Shown here: piece by piece, positions 48,812-59,800 of the stretch
Numbering within the stretch: the first letter of the stretch is position 1
Layout of the letters: the number at the start of each line of letters is the position of its first letter
DNA from: Leishmania martiniquensis
Lineage: Eukaryota; Euglenozoa; Kinetoplastea; Trypanosomatida; Trypanosomatidae
Assembly: GCF_017916325.1 (NCBI RefSeq)
Contig: NC_090164.1
Location: 479,501-543,500, forward strand
Reading direction: 5' to 3'
DNA: 64,000 nucleotides
Program-made: the position numbers and the translations under genes
The notes under the pieces: generated by a model
What the model was told of the DNA's origin: nothing
Databases searched by the model: none
Seen by the model: the letters and a program-made list of their open reading frames with translations, nothing else

Positions 48812-50575
48812 ATGCCATCTCTATGGCCCTCTTCATCTGCGCCACTGGGCAGCATAAGCAGCAGTCTTGTCTCGCCATCGAGACATCGGCGGCAGCACCA
48901 GCAACCTGCCCCGGCGCGACTGAATCCGTCCGCGAATAGCAGCACACGCGTACATCCTGAAAATTCTACCAAAGGTGTGACTTGTGCATGCGCGCCGCCG
49001 CTGCTGGCTGATGCAGACTTTGCCCGGGAAAGGACGGAAGAACCGGAGGCAAAGCGTCATCATGCAGAGTCATCATCATGCCCGGCCCCAGGCGGCAGCA
49101 GCAGCGCCAGCAGCGCTGTGGTTAGAAGGACGGCGGCCACAGCAGCCACTGCTGACACTCCATCGGTTCCTATTTCGGTCCACTCTTCGTCGGCGGCATC
49201 TTCGTCTTCATGCATCCGTTCCTCAGCTGTCGCTGGGTGCCCGGTGGTGTGGACGAGAGGCGCAGGTGCTCGCCTGCCTGCCTCGTTAGAGGGTTGCGAT
49301 GGGAGCGGCAGTGTCTCCACGAAGGCCGCCCCGACTGCCTCTACACACTCGATGGCGGGCCCCACAGCGAAAGGTGTCTCTTCCTCGCTCTCCTTGGGTG
49401 TCACATCATCCCTGCGCTCCGCAGCACAGCCCTCCCTTGTGCCTGCGGGCGTTACACGCATTGTGTGCTCGCACCCTAAGCCCACAGCGCCGTCCACCGT
49501 GCTTGTTACAAACACAGGCGCGCCGATGACGCCACCAATGACAAGGCTGGCGCACCGCATCCATCAACATGAGCTGCGCCCCGCGGATTTCCGTCGTGAA
49601 GAGGTTCTCGGTGCAGGAAGCTATTCAATCGTCACCCTTGCTACGCACTGTGCGTCAGGCCTGTTGTTTGCGCTGAAGGAGATCGACCGCAGCCGCCTGC
49701 GATGGCGACCACTCGAGGCGCAGCTGCGCTGGGAGATTAATCTGCAGAGGACGCTGCGCCACGCGCACATTGTGCGGCTTTACAGTTATTTTATCACACC
49801 AGAATGCATCAGTCTTGTACTAGAGTACTGCAGCGGTGGGACGCTGCTGAATCGGTTGAGAGCTGCCCCGCATCACCGCTTCTCCGAGCGGCAGGCATCG
49901 CGCTATACGCGCCATGTGGCAAAGGCGCTTGCGCATCTGCACGGGCTCGGTGTGGCGCACCGCGACCTGAAGCCTGAAAATGTGCTCATCAGTGCAGACG
50001 GCATCGCCAAGCTAGCGGACTTTGGCTGGTCGAGATCTGTGGTGCATCCGTCACCACTCAGCGGGTCGGCGGCTACCGCGCAAGCTCCACACGACCAACC
50101 AAATGCACCGCGTGACAGCATGGAACACGACGCGAGCAGCGAGAACGCGAAGGAAGGGGCGGTGGAGGGTCGCCGCACGATGTGCGGCACACTGGACTAC
50201 CTGTCACCCGAGATGGTATCTGGACAAGCGCACTCGGCTAAAACAGATGTGTGGTCGCTTGGTGTCATGCTGGCCGAGATGCTGACGGGGATGCCGCCGT
50301 TCTACACCGAGTCGACGCAGCAGACGTTGCGCGCCATACAGCGGCTACCACCAAACTTGACCGGCTCACACATCACAGACCGCGGGCCAGGGCTGCCTCT
50401 CAGCGGCACCTCCGTCACGGCCAATGTATCTTCGACCTACAACGAGCCGGCTGCCCTATCTGCAGGTGCGCTCTCTCTCATTCGCGCAATGCTCCAAAAG
50501 GACCCGGCAGCGCGACCGACCATGTCTGAGGTCTTGTGCCACCCATGGCTGCAAAAAGCCGTGAGGAATGAATGA
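48812..50575 (+). CDS. Aurora-like serine/threonine protein kinase (587 aa)
   Basis: Aurora kinases control chromosome segregation and cytokinesis; trypanosomatids have several divergent members. About 250 Ser/Ala-rich residues precede the kinase domain. Visible elements: glycine loop LGAGSYSIV, catalytic Lys289 in FALKEIDR, HRDLKPENVL (Asp385), DFGWS (Asp403) and the Aurora-type activation segment RRTMCGTLDYLSPEM, with Thr456 at the position of human Aurora A Thr288. The kinase domain ends with the subdomain XI Arg in KDPAARPT. All catalytic residues are present, so activity is expected. Unusually, DFGW and RRTM are separated by ~50 residues instead of ~12, an insertion rich in Ser, Ala, Pro, Asp and Glu. 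No INCENP or chromatin partner is nearby. Which trypanosomatid Aurora paralogue this is cannot be decided by eye. Confidence 0.87.
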   Translation: MPSLWPSSSAPLGSISSSLVSPSRHRRQHQQPAPARLNPSANSSTRVHPENSTKGVTCACAPPLLADADFARERTEEPEAKRHHAESSSCPAPGGSSSASSAVVRRTAATAATADTPSVPISVHSSSAASSSSCIRSSAVAGCPVVWTRGAGARLPASLEGCDGSGSVSTKAAPTASTHSMAGPTAKGVSSSLSLGVTSSLRSAAQPSLVPAGVTRIVCSHPKPTAPSTVLVTNTGAPMTPPMTRLAHRIHQHELRPADFRREEVLGAGSYSIVTLATHCASGLLFALKEIDRSRLRWRPLEAQLRWEINLQRTLRHAHIVRLYSYFITPECISLVLEYCSGGTLLNRLRAAPHHRFSERQASRYTRHVAKALAHLHGLGVAHRDLKPENVLISADGIAKLADFGWSRSVVHPSPLSGSAATAQAPHDQPNAPRDSMEHDASSENAKEGAVEGRRTMCGTLDYLSPEMVSGQAHSAKTDVWSLGVMLAEMLTGMPPFYTESTQQTLRAIQRLPPNLTGSHITDRGPGLPLSGTSVTANVSSTYNEPAALSAGALSLIRAMLQKDPAARPTMSEVLCHPWLQKAVRNE

Positions 50576-52003
50576 GGAGACAGAAGTGGTGTGGTCGTCC
50601 CTTTCCTCAGCAGCACCGCCCTTCAGCCGTCTTGGCCACTTCTCCTTTGTTTCTTCTGTTTCCCTCGCGTCTTATCATTGAGCTCGGCTTGCCTGCTCCA
50701 TGGCGGTGCTCCGTTTTCGCGGGTTCCGCGCACATGGGCGCGGCGCTGCTCGTCGACCACTGCCACTTTTTTTTTCTGGCACCCCCCTTTTTTCCTGTCA
50801 ATTTAGAGTTAGGCTTTACCGTGGGTGCTTTGGATAGGCCCAGAGCAGCCGCGCATTCATCGGGCTGAGTCCTCTTGGCTATTCGTGCACATTAAATGAC
50901 ATGCCAAGAAGAGGAGGGAAGAACGCAGGCCGAGACGAGGCGAAGCGCTGTCGTGAAAAAGATCTTGCGCAGGACATGGAAATGGGGAAGAGTAAGAGGG
51001 ACCGGAGCGGCGCAGCTTCGTTCCTGCGCCCCTCACTCCGTTCGCTTTGAGTGCGATTTTGTTGCCGATCGCCCTGCTGTGCGAGGCTATCTGAGCCAGC
51101 CGCTTAGCAGAGCCCATTGCTCCTCGTGTTGCCACGAATCCTGTTTCCTCCCGCCGTATCTTTCTCTCTCTCTTGCCCTTTCTCACGCCTACATGCGCCG
51201 CTTCTCTACCTACTGCTCTCGCCCCTCATGACTCACACAACCCCTCTTCCCATCTACGAAGCCCTCTATGCACGTGCACCCACGCACAGAACAGCCGCTT
51301 ACTTTGCGTTACCTTTGCATTCAGTTACAACCATATATATATATTCTTCCTTTCACTGTGGGTGCGTGCTTGCTTCGTCATCCTGTGCATGTATGCTCTC
51401 CTCCTGTGTGCTCCTCCTCCCCCCGTCCACACCGCTCAACGAGCCGACACACGCTCAACTGAAGAAATAAAAAATAAAGGGATACGCAAAAGGCGTTGAA
51501 TCGGCGGATTCGCCTCTTCTCCTTTTCACTTCTGCCCCTCACTGCCGTCCTCCCCCATTCCTCCTCGACTCATTGACCCGCAGCCTCATATTGATCAACT
51601 CCTTTTTCTTTTTCTGGGTGCTAGCGTGTGGTCACTGACGGTGTGCTCGACTTGCTGTTACCGACTTCCTCGCGTACTCCATCTCCACCACCCGCTCGAG
51701 GGGGGCGCAGCGGTTATCCGATCCTTCCTTTACCCCCTTTTGCCCGCATTCGCCGTCACTTCCTCCACCCTCCCTCACTCCATCCACCAAACACTGTGCC
51801 CATCTCCTCCTTTCCCTCCTTCTCGCATCTTCTTATTTTTGTCTCGCCTCCTCGCTCTTCTCTTCCCTTCCCTGCCTCGTGGCAAGCTCGCGTATTCGAC
51901 CTGCCATCTTCTCCGTCCACCTATCCCTGACCTTCCGTAAAGGAGAACAGAGTTACGGTCGCGGCGCTCTTCACTTTGCTACATACGATTTCGCCACTCG
52001 CTG

Positions 52004-52021
52004 ACGTGTGTGTGTGTGTGT
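52004..52021 (+). repeat. (TG)n microsatellite
   Basis: Uninterrupted TG dinucleotides are seen directly in a pyrimidine-rich spacer. Confidence 0.8.
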
Positions 52022-52774
52022 ATGCGCATGTGTAGCTCTGTTTTCTCTCGAAGACGGAGGCTCATCGTTGTTATCGACTGGTTCCCTCTTCCATCTTACT
52101 CTCTCTGTGCGCGCTTATCTTTGATTGATTCCCCCTTCCCCCCTCTCTCCCCCACGCGCGCGCGTGACATTTCTCGTTCTCGGACGTCTCCCTCTCTCCT
52201 TCTGTTTGCGCGGCTCCTCGTCGTGCCGTCGCCTTTTTTTTCTACTTCCTTCTCCGACTTGTGTGCTCGCCGTTTCGCTCTCCCTCTTTGCATTTGGTGC
52301 TTCTCCCTCATTCTTTTTCCCGCGCATCGCTGAAAGGGTGAAGGGAAGTGCTGCCTGACTCGCCTCTTTTCTCCCGCTCTTCTGAAGGCTGTCCTAACGT
52401 CGCCCTCACCACTGTCCTGCACCGCTTCCTATTTCGCATCCCATCTCTCTGTGCCACACAGCGCTCTCTACCACCTCCTCAGGCTATCCCTCTCGCGCGC
52501 CCCCCTCCCCCCTGCGCATACTCACCGCTTCGCTTCCGGTCAGAGCTTCAATTTCTCAGCGACGCTAACCCGCACTGCTTCATTTTCTTTTGATCCCAAG
52601 AGGCCTCACATTTACGGCTCTTGTGTGCTTTCTATTCTCTCTCGCTCTCTCTCTCTCTCTTTTGCGTCGCGACTAACTGCCTGAAGACTCTCTCCCTCTC
52701 TTCCTGTCTGCCTGTGAGTGCGTCTGTGCTGCTGTGTAGCTCTGCTCGGCCCCGACTCCGTGCCTCTGTGCAAC

Positions 52775-52800
52775 TATACATATATATATATATGTATATG
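52775..52800 (+). repeat. AT-rich microsatellite
   Basis: A run of TA/AT dinucleotides with near dyad symmetry stands out in otherwise CT-rich DNA. Confidence 0.75.
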
Positions 52801-54663
52801 TGTATCACTTCCGCGCGCCATAATCATCTCACCAAGCCCTTCTCTCATCATCTCTTCACTTCGACGCACGCCTCTTTTCGCCCGGTTTTCTCCTCCCTTT
52901 GTGACTCTCTTGTGGGCTTCTGCTCGCTCTCGCTCTCTCTCTCTCACTGTCTTACCCCCCACCCCCCGAGTGCGTTGCGCAGCGGCAAAAGCAGCCACCA
53001 CCACCAACAAAGAAGAGAAAAAGTGTAGCGAGGGAGCAAGAGGGCAACTGGGGTGCCACGCGTGTCTACGTCACGCATCATCAGCGCGTAGCAAGCAGGC
53101 AAGCGCACACGCACACAGACACCGAAGAAAGCCATAACGCATAGTCGAAGGGATACTGCAGGAGCGAATAAAAGAAACACCCAATAAACGAAAAAGACAC
53201 GGAGAGCTGAAGAGAACCAAACAAAAAAGTGATCACCAGAACTGCGGCTCGATAGAAAGAGAGTGTTGCATCAGCACGCAAAACACCGCCCCCCCTTTTC
53301 CCACCACTACAACTGGCCCATACTTGTCTATCGTTCTTCCACGCGTGGAGCAGCGCCGGCTGCGTATCTACTCATCATACACACACACACAGTTCTGATT
53401 AGTCCGTTCAGTCTCCCTGAACGTTTTGGTCGAGTTGCTTGCTCTCTTCTGGCATCTTCCCTTGATCAGGGGATTTTTTCTTTGCGCGTTCGCACGCGCT
53501 TCTGTTTACCTATCTGCTTGCTTCTCGTTTTTTTTCGCTCCCTTCTTTCCCTCCCTCTGTGCTGCGCCCGGCCCCCGTCCTGTGCCCCTCCTCCCCTTTG
53601 TGAGTTGGCGCGTTCTTGTTCTCATTGCGTGTTTGTGTGTGTGTGTGGGTGTGTGTGTGTTTGCATTGGCCTTGTCGTGTGCTCTTCGTCACGCCCAAGC
53701 TCCTTTTCATCTTTACATCTGTTTGTGTGCGCTTCTTCATTATTTTTTTCCCCTTTCCTTTGCTGTCCACCTCCACCACCTCCTCTTTTCTCTCTTCGCA
53801 GGTCTCGCATATCTTTCAGAGAGTGCTTACGTCCGCGCGCGGTCGCTGTTGCTCACACTCATCTTCCTTTAGCCTCTTCTCTCTCTTTTTTTTCCTCTGT
53901 CAGCTCGATTCAGCTCCTCGCGGAGACGCAATTTTGCGCGCATCCGGCTCATCGCACGTTACATTCCCCTCTCTTCTTTAATCGCCATCATAAGCTGCAC
54001 ATATAGCGGAGTCCCTTTTTAGTCGTGTCGCGCAGCTTTGTTGGGTGATACAAGCGCGTTTCGACCTCCCTCCCTCCCCCTTTCTTCTTCTCCCTCCCAG
54101 CCTTTTTGCACGCCCCCCCGTATCCCCACACTTGCTTCCTCATCCGAAATCTGCACCCACGTCTCGCCGGTCGACAGAAAGAGAAGGACAGGACTCGCAT
54201 CATCGTCTTCACAGGCCCGCTTTCACACACACTGTCTCCACTCACTCCTCCTCCCTCTTTTTCCTCTCTTACGTGATCATCCTAGGGCGCCCGCGCACCT
54301 GTTGTTCCCTCCTTCGTTCGCTCACTCACATTTTCTTCTTCGTTCTCTTCTATATTTTGTTTCACTGCATCCACAGCGGGTGTGTGCGTCTTTCTGTGCT
54401 TGCCTCTTCGAAAGAACGCAACGCTCACGTGCGCGTGCTCGCTTCGCCATTGTTTCTCTTCAGTGGCGGTGCCGCTGCGAGGTGCATCTCCCATCCCCCT
54501 CCCCCATCCCAACCCGACCCACCCGACCACGACGATACAACAGCCATAGCCACAATACCAACCGAAAAAAAAGAAGAAGAGTAGCTCTTTCACGCTTCTG
54601 ACTCTTCTACATCTCCTTCCCCCCTCGCCACTCTCTCTCGGTGTCTCGGCGTCTGTCCACGTC

Positions 54664-54729
54664 GCCTCTCCTTTTTTTCGTTCTCTCCCCCTTTTGTGCG
54701 CGCTTTGTTTTGCGAACTCACGCAACGAG
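54664..54729 (+). promoter_or_regulatory. Putative spliced-leader acceptor for the RRM gene
   Basis: A CT tract (54664-54695) is followed by the first AG at 54728-54729, predicting a ~170-nt 5' UTR. The frame of the gene is open here but has no ATG before 54898. Confidence 0.45.
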
Positions 54730-54897
54730 TGCAGGGACTCGCGTCGTGCCCGGTGCACTAGAGACCTCCGTCTCGCCTGCTCCTTCATCTCACACCGAGC
54801 TGCGGTATCGGCCTCCTCTTATCACGGTTCCCTACCCCCGCCCCGGCGTAGAGGCCAGACTAAAAGAAGGCGTGACCAAAAAACCTGTTATCACACA

Positions 54898-56829
54898 ATG
54901 TACTTTCTTCCAGCCGCCCCTTCGCTCTTGTCGCCGCCTGGCCTCGTCGCGGCACCTGCGCCTTTGCCGTTCGGCACCTCCATGAAGGAGATGCCGATGA
55001 TATCTTTCAGCAGCAGCAACCCCTCCACCGCCGTTTCCGCGGCGCCGCCGTCGTACGAGGCTGTCGCTCTCGACCCAAAAGGGCCTCGGAGCCAGACAAA
55101 CCTCTTCGTTCGCAAGCTGGCCTCGGCTGTGACGGAGGATGATATGCGCAAGCTGTTCGAGCAGTACGGCACAATCATGTCCTTTGCTCTCATGCGTGAC
55201 ATCCACACTGGCGAGAGCCTCGGGACTGCCTTCGTACGCTACAGCACCCACGAGGAAGCCCGCGCGGCAATGGCGGCTCTCGACGGCCGCGAGCTCTACG
55301 GACGTCCCATTTCCATTCAATGGGCAAAGCGCGAGCACGACAGCACCCCGTGCGGGGACGCTCGCCGCAAGATTCGCAAGCTCTTTGTGCGCAACATTCC
55401 TCTTGACGTGACCTCACGTGACCTCCGCCAGATCTTCTCCAAGTTCGGGTCTATCAGCAACGTCACATTGCACAGCGACACGGCCCCTGCGGCGGCTCGT
55501 GACAACAGTGACAGCTCACGCCCGGGCACCCAGCCGCGCAACATTGCCTTCATTCTCTTCCAGGAAGACGACGTCGCGGAGCAGGCGGTGAGCGTGCTGC
55601 ACAACACGTGCCCGTTCGAGAGCTGCGAGGGAATCCCGCTCATGGTGAAGCTGGCGGAGGACAACCGGGACCGTATCGACCGCAAGCAGCGCTTCTGCGA
55701 AAGTAGCGTGGTGAACACGAATGGCAAGGCACTGGCGGCATCTGTGATGCAGAGCGGCCACATCTCCACGGCTGCTTCCGTCTCGCCCATGACAGTACCT
55801 CTCTCCACTCCAGCCTCGGCAGCACTCTCACCGGTGACGCTATCGATGGATGTCAGCCAAAGCAGTCCCCTTTTCATGCCGGATTGCCATACGTCTTCGC
55901 TGCCGCCAAATGGGCAGCCAACACTGCCCTTCACGGTTTCAGCACCGACAGCCACAGCGTCACCGTTGCTTCAAACTGCGATCGATGCGAGCGGGAACAC
56001 TACGTACCTCTACGTCTCATCCGCACCAAACAACGGCGTCGCGCAACAAGTTCTCACAGCTACCCCGGCTACTGGTCAGTACGTCATAGCATCCAGTGGG
56101 CACCAGAGCTTTTCTGCGGCGAGCAGGGTTGCTTCGCAGACGTCGCAGCCGTCGCAGGCGTTATACACAGCGGCTGCGTCTTCCACTATGCCGCAGTACT
56201 ATCAGGCAGTGGCGCTGCCGCAGGTCTTTGTGGACGCGCAGGGCCAGCCGCTGCAGCCCCAGTCGAACGTTTTCGTCCCTGGCTACTACCCCTATTCCCC
56301 AAACCCGCCGTCCCCTCAGCAACTGCCACAGCAGGTGTCGCTCGTCGATATGCAAGGCTCGCCCGTTACACAACCGCTGCAGGCCAGCCCGCCGACCCCA
56401 CAGGCGGCCAGCGAAGTTTTCCTGAACCATTCGCCGCCACAGCGCCAAATGGCACACGTGCAGCCGGCCTTCTCAGTCTCGTCTCAGCTGAGCGGCGCTG
56501 GTGGCGTGTCAGAGCCGTTCGCCAATTCCCTCTTTTCTGCCACTAACAGCCCAGTGAACGCGGCCTTCAACCCGACCAGCAGTATGCTGTCTCAGTGGCA
56601 GGCCCCGGCGACCCTGGTACCGCACAGCGCCACAGCGCCGCCTGTTGCCCATACCGAAGCGCGCAAGCACACCTTCGGTGGACTGACAAACGACGGGGCA
56701 CCCACCAGTGCACCGGTGCGCGAGGTGTCGATGCCCTTCGTGGCGCCGTGTGCTGAGGATGGCGAGATAGAGTGGGGGAGCGTTTCTACAAACATACCTG
56801 CTTCCACTGGTGCCGCACGAGGTTCGTGA
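54898..56829 (+). CDS. Two-RRM RNA-binding protein with long Gln/Pro/Ser-rich tail (643 aa)
   Basis: Predicted sequence-specific mRNA-binding regulator; in trypanosomatids such proteins are the main means of controlling individual mRNAs. The start is the ATG at 54898 (upstream only a GTG is in frame). RRM1 spans ~67-145 with RNP2 NLFVRKL and RNP1 GTAFVRYS. RRM2 spans ~160-255 with RNP2 LFVRNIP and RNP1 RNIAFILFQ, and has a Ser/Ala/Asp-rich insertion between its second and third strands. A short linker, WAKREHD, joins them, an arrangement like ELAV/Hu-type tandem RRMs. The remaining ~380 residues are low-complexity, rich in Gln, Ser, Pro and Thr, and may drive granule association. It sits between two unusually long gene-free stretches, which fits a gene that is itself heavily regulated through its UTRs. 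I cannot name the orthologue. Confidence 0.9.
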   Translation: MYFLPAAPSLLSPPGLVAAPAPLPFGTSMKEMPMISFSSSNPSTAVSAAPPSYEAVALDPKGPRSQTNLFVRKLASAVTEDDMRKLFEQYGTIMSFALMRDIHTGESLGTAFVRYSTHEEARAAMAALDGRELYGRPISIQWAKREHDSTPCGDARRKIRKLFVRNIPLDVTSRDLRQIFSKFGSISNVTLHSDTAPAAARDNSDSSRPGTQPRNIAFILFQEDDVAEQAVSVLHNTCPFESCEGIPLMVKLAEDNRDRIDRKQRFCESSVVNTNGKALAASVMQSGHISTAASVSPMTVPLSTPASAALSPVTLSMDVSQSSPLFMPDCHTSSLPPNGQPTLPFTVSAPTATASPLLQTAIDASGNTTYLYVSSAPNNGVAQQVLTATPATGQYVIASSGHQSFSAASRVASQTSQPSQALYTAAASSTMPQYYQAVALPQVFVDAQGQPLQPQSNVFVPGYYPYSPNPPSPQQLPQQVSLVDMQGSPVTQPLQASPPTPQAASEVFLNHSPPQRQMAHVQPAFSVSSQLSGAGGVSEPFANSLFSATNSPVNAAFNPTSSMLSQWQAPATLVPHSATAPPVAHTEARKHTFGGLTNDGAPTSAPVREVSMPFVAPCAEDGEIEWGSVSTNIPASTGAARGS

Positions 56830-59800
56830 TGAATGGAAAACGCTGGAGAAAAGGCAGAAGAGGTCGACACACAGACGGGCGTATACCGGCCTAGACGCTA
56901 CTACGTCAGCAGCGGCGTACTTGAGTGTCGCCTTCTCTATTCATGTGTCTCTGTGCGTGTGTGTGTGTGCCTCCCTCTCTTTCTTTCCCTCCTCGTTTCG
57001 CCTTTTTTGTTCTCACTGTGCACTGTGTATCGCTTTATGTCTGCGGTCTGCGGTTTACCGTTTTCTGTTTGCCTTCGATGAACGCTGTGTTTTGCTTCGC
57101 TTACTTCCCTTTTTTTGCTGTTGCTCTCAGCAGGGCTCGATGTATAAACATCCGCTCGTTTTCTCTGCCTGTGCGCATTCGTGGAGGCGATCGTCTGCGT
57201 CTGCTCGCGCCGCCAAGACCATTCTCATGCAGCTGCACAACCGTTTTCACACGGGTGGACTGACGTCCCCTTTTTTCCCCTCTGTTGTTTAAGTATGCGA
57301 ACCTCTGCGTTGCAATCGTTGGTGCGCCTGTGCGGAGTCTGAAGGGCTGCGGAGGGAACGCGAGGGCAGACAAGGGAAGTGACAACGACGATAGAGGGCG
57401 TTAGCAGGAAAGAGGATGCCCCCCTCCGAAAAAAAAAATGAGCATCGAAGAAAGAGAGGGCGGGGGGGGCATATGGAGAAACGAGGTGCATCGACAGAGC
57501 CGATGCGCGGGCAGCATCGGTTGCGTTTAACTCTTCTATTTAAACATTCTGATTCTTGCGCGTTTTCTTATAATTTCCTTTGTTTTCGCTTTCTCGCCCT
57601 CTGCGTCTCTATCTATCGAAGAGGCGCCGCCACCTGTTTCTTCAGCTCATCTTCGGCCCTCTTTGCTGTGACCCGGACTCTCCTGTAGCTTTCCCGAAAG
57701 TCCTTGCTCCGCCTTTTCCCCCACCCCCCTTTGTCCACCCTTTTCGTCTTCGGGGTCGCATTCTTTCTTATTGCTCTGCCGTGCCTACGTGGTTCTCCTT
57801 TCAGGTTGAGGGACCAGAACCTGGTAGTGCACCGCGTCCTCCCCAGTCCACTCGATGTGTACCCCCGCCTTTGGTTTCGCAGCGTATATGCGGTGCGTTT
57901 CCTTGTGCTCATCTTGAATCCTGATAGTGATGCAATTTCGTGTTGCTAACGTTACGGCGGATACGTGTGTTGATGCGCTCCTCTCCCCCTCCTTTGAATG
58001 GCCATCACTATTTTTTGTTGGCGTCTCCTATTTCGCCTTTGCTTTGCCGAAAGGCTTTTGTGTCTTCGAACTGCTTCGTTTGTGTATTGTGATCAGGTGC
58101 GCACGTGCAGGTGCCGTCTCTCTCTCTTGGCCGATGCCAAATGCTCTGACTCTCTTGGCGCTTGTATCGGCCTTGCGTGGGGCGGGAGTGGGATGCATGC
58201 GCAAAAAGAAAGATATAATAGCAGCAGCAACGAGGAGGAGCGACGCCAAAGGGGGGGGCACCATCAAAGGAAAGGCTATGCTCATGAGGAAACAGATGGA
58301 AAGAGGAAAACGGGCACGATAGGATCGACGAAAGCGCAGCTCTTCCTCCCTCCCTTCCTCTCTATCGTCCGCTCTAAGCTGGAAACGCTGCTTCTCTTTA
58401 AGGCCTTCCCCTTTCTCTGTTGGTGCTTCGCACTCATGTGGAGGTCTTAGCCTCCGGCCCTTCACGGTGCTTGTGGTGCCGCTTTTTTTGTTTCGATCGA
58501 CTTCCCGACGCTTTCCCCTTTCTCTGCCTTTTCCTGTGAACCTTGCACTTGACGGTTGCTCCGCATGTGTCTCTGCGCCTTATCGAACAGCGTCGTTCGC
58601 GGCAGCGCCATCTATGGCAGTGGCGACAAGGAATGCACGTTCCTTCCTTTGCGCTTGCGCCTCACAGACGCATCATCGAGCTTAGCCAGCAGCTTCTCGC
58701 GCTGCCGCCTTCTTTGCAGGGCGTGCGCTCCTTACTGCCTTCTTGACCTCTCCCCCTTCCTTCCTTTTCCCCTTCCTCCGAGTGTGCGGCTGTCGCGCTT
58801 AGTTTGCGCATTTTTTGTCCATTCTTTTTCCCTATTTCTGCTCCCTTTCGTCTATTTTGTTTCTGAGTGTGTGTTCGGAGCATCCCTCCCCCTCCCCTCC
58901 CCTTCCTTTCGGCTCACGTTTCGTTTCTTCTTTCCCCATCGTGCGAGTTCGCCATATGTTTCTTCGATCGCTCCCTAAGGAGGCGCTTTCCCATGTACTT
59001 ATATACATATATACCTATATAGTTGTCCCTCTCCTTCGCGTTCCGTCCGTGTGGGGCGCTCTGCTGCTGCTGCTGCTCTCTTGTTTCAAGGGGTTTAGCC
59101 GGAAATCAACCGCTTATGCTATCCCTTGGTGGTGGCGCGTTCATGTTGATGACTCTCTCCCCATCTCACCTTCCAAACGCACCGGCGACCCTGAAAGGCG
59201 CGCGTGTGTGTGTGCTCGCCACAGAACAAAAAGCACACACACACAGTGAGGGAGAAGCAGATGCGGGCACCTCAGGGAAGAGTTAAAAAAAAGACTGGGA
59301 AAATTTTTTTGAAAATTCTCTTCCACCGGAAGCTAATGCAAAAGGGGGCACGCTGGCAGCTTACAGTGAAGGAGAAAAGGCAAATAGAAAGCCTGCGGAT
59401 TAGGTGTGTACGTGTGTGCATGCCGCCAAGGAGCCGAGTGCGTTCGGTCACACACAGGCTAGGGGCGATATACGGCTGACGCGCGCCGTTTCCCATTGCT
59501 GCCATATCGGCGCGCATAGAACGGAGGCAGAAGGAAAAAAGGCGGAAGGGAAAGAGGTAAAAGAAGTAGAAAAGGTGACTGAAGGAGAAGGAGAGCGGCG
59601 GCGCAGCACACGATGCGAACGCTGGCGCAAAGACACGAGGTTCAGCCTGCCTTATCCGCAGTGTACCGCTAGGTTCTCTGCCCCCCCTTCCCTCTTTGCT
59701 CCACTCGCCTCTCAGGCCCTCTTCCCCTTTTCGTCTTCACCTTTTTTTTTGGTTCACTCCAGCAGCGCGACATTTCCTCTCCCTTTTCTCTGTATCTTCT

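Larger units (their letters stand above)
50576..54897 (+). other. 4.3-kb spacer upstream of the RNA-binding protein gene
   Basis: No supported gene. The sequence is overwhelmingly pyrimidine-rich from about 51,520 onward, with a (TG)n run at 52004-52021 and an AT microsatellite at 52775-52800. Many acceptor-like sites are present. It probably comprises a long kinase 3' UTR and a 5' leader for the RRM gene. Dense CT tracts create long but compositionally trivial open frames on both strands. Confidence 0.65.

Noticed and set aside
59261..59479. 72-codon basic ORF
   Set aside because: A/G-rich composition, no upstream polypyrimidine tract, no recognisable product.
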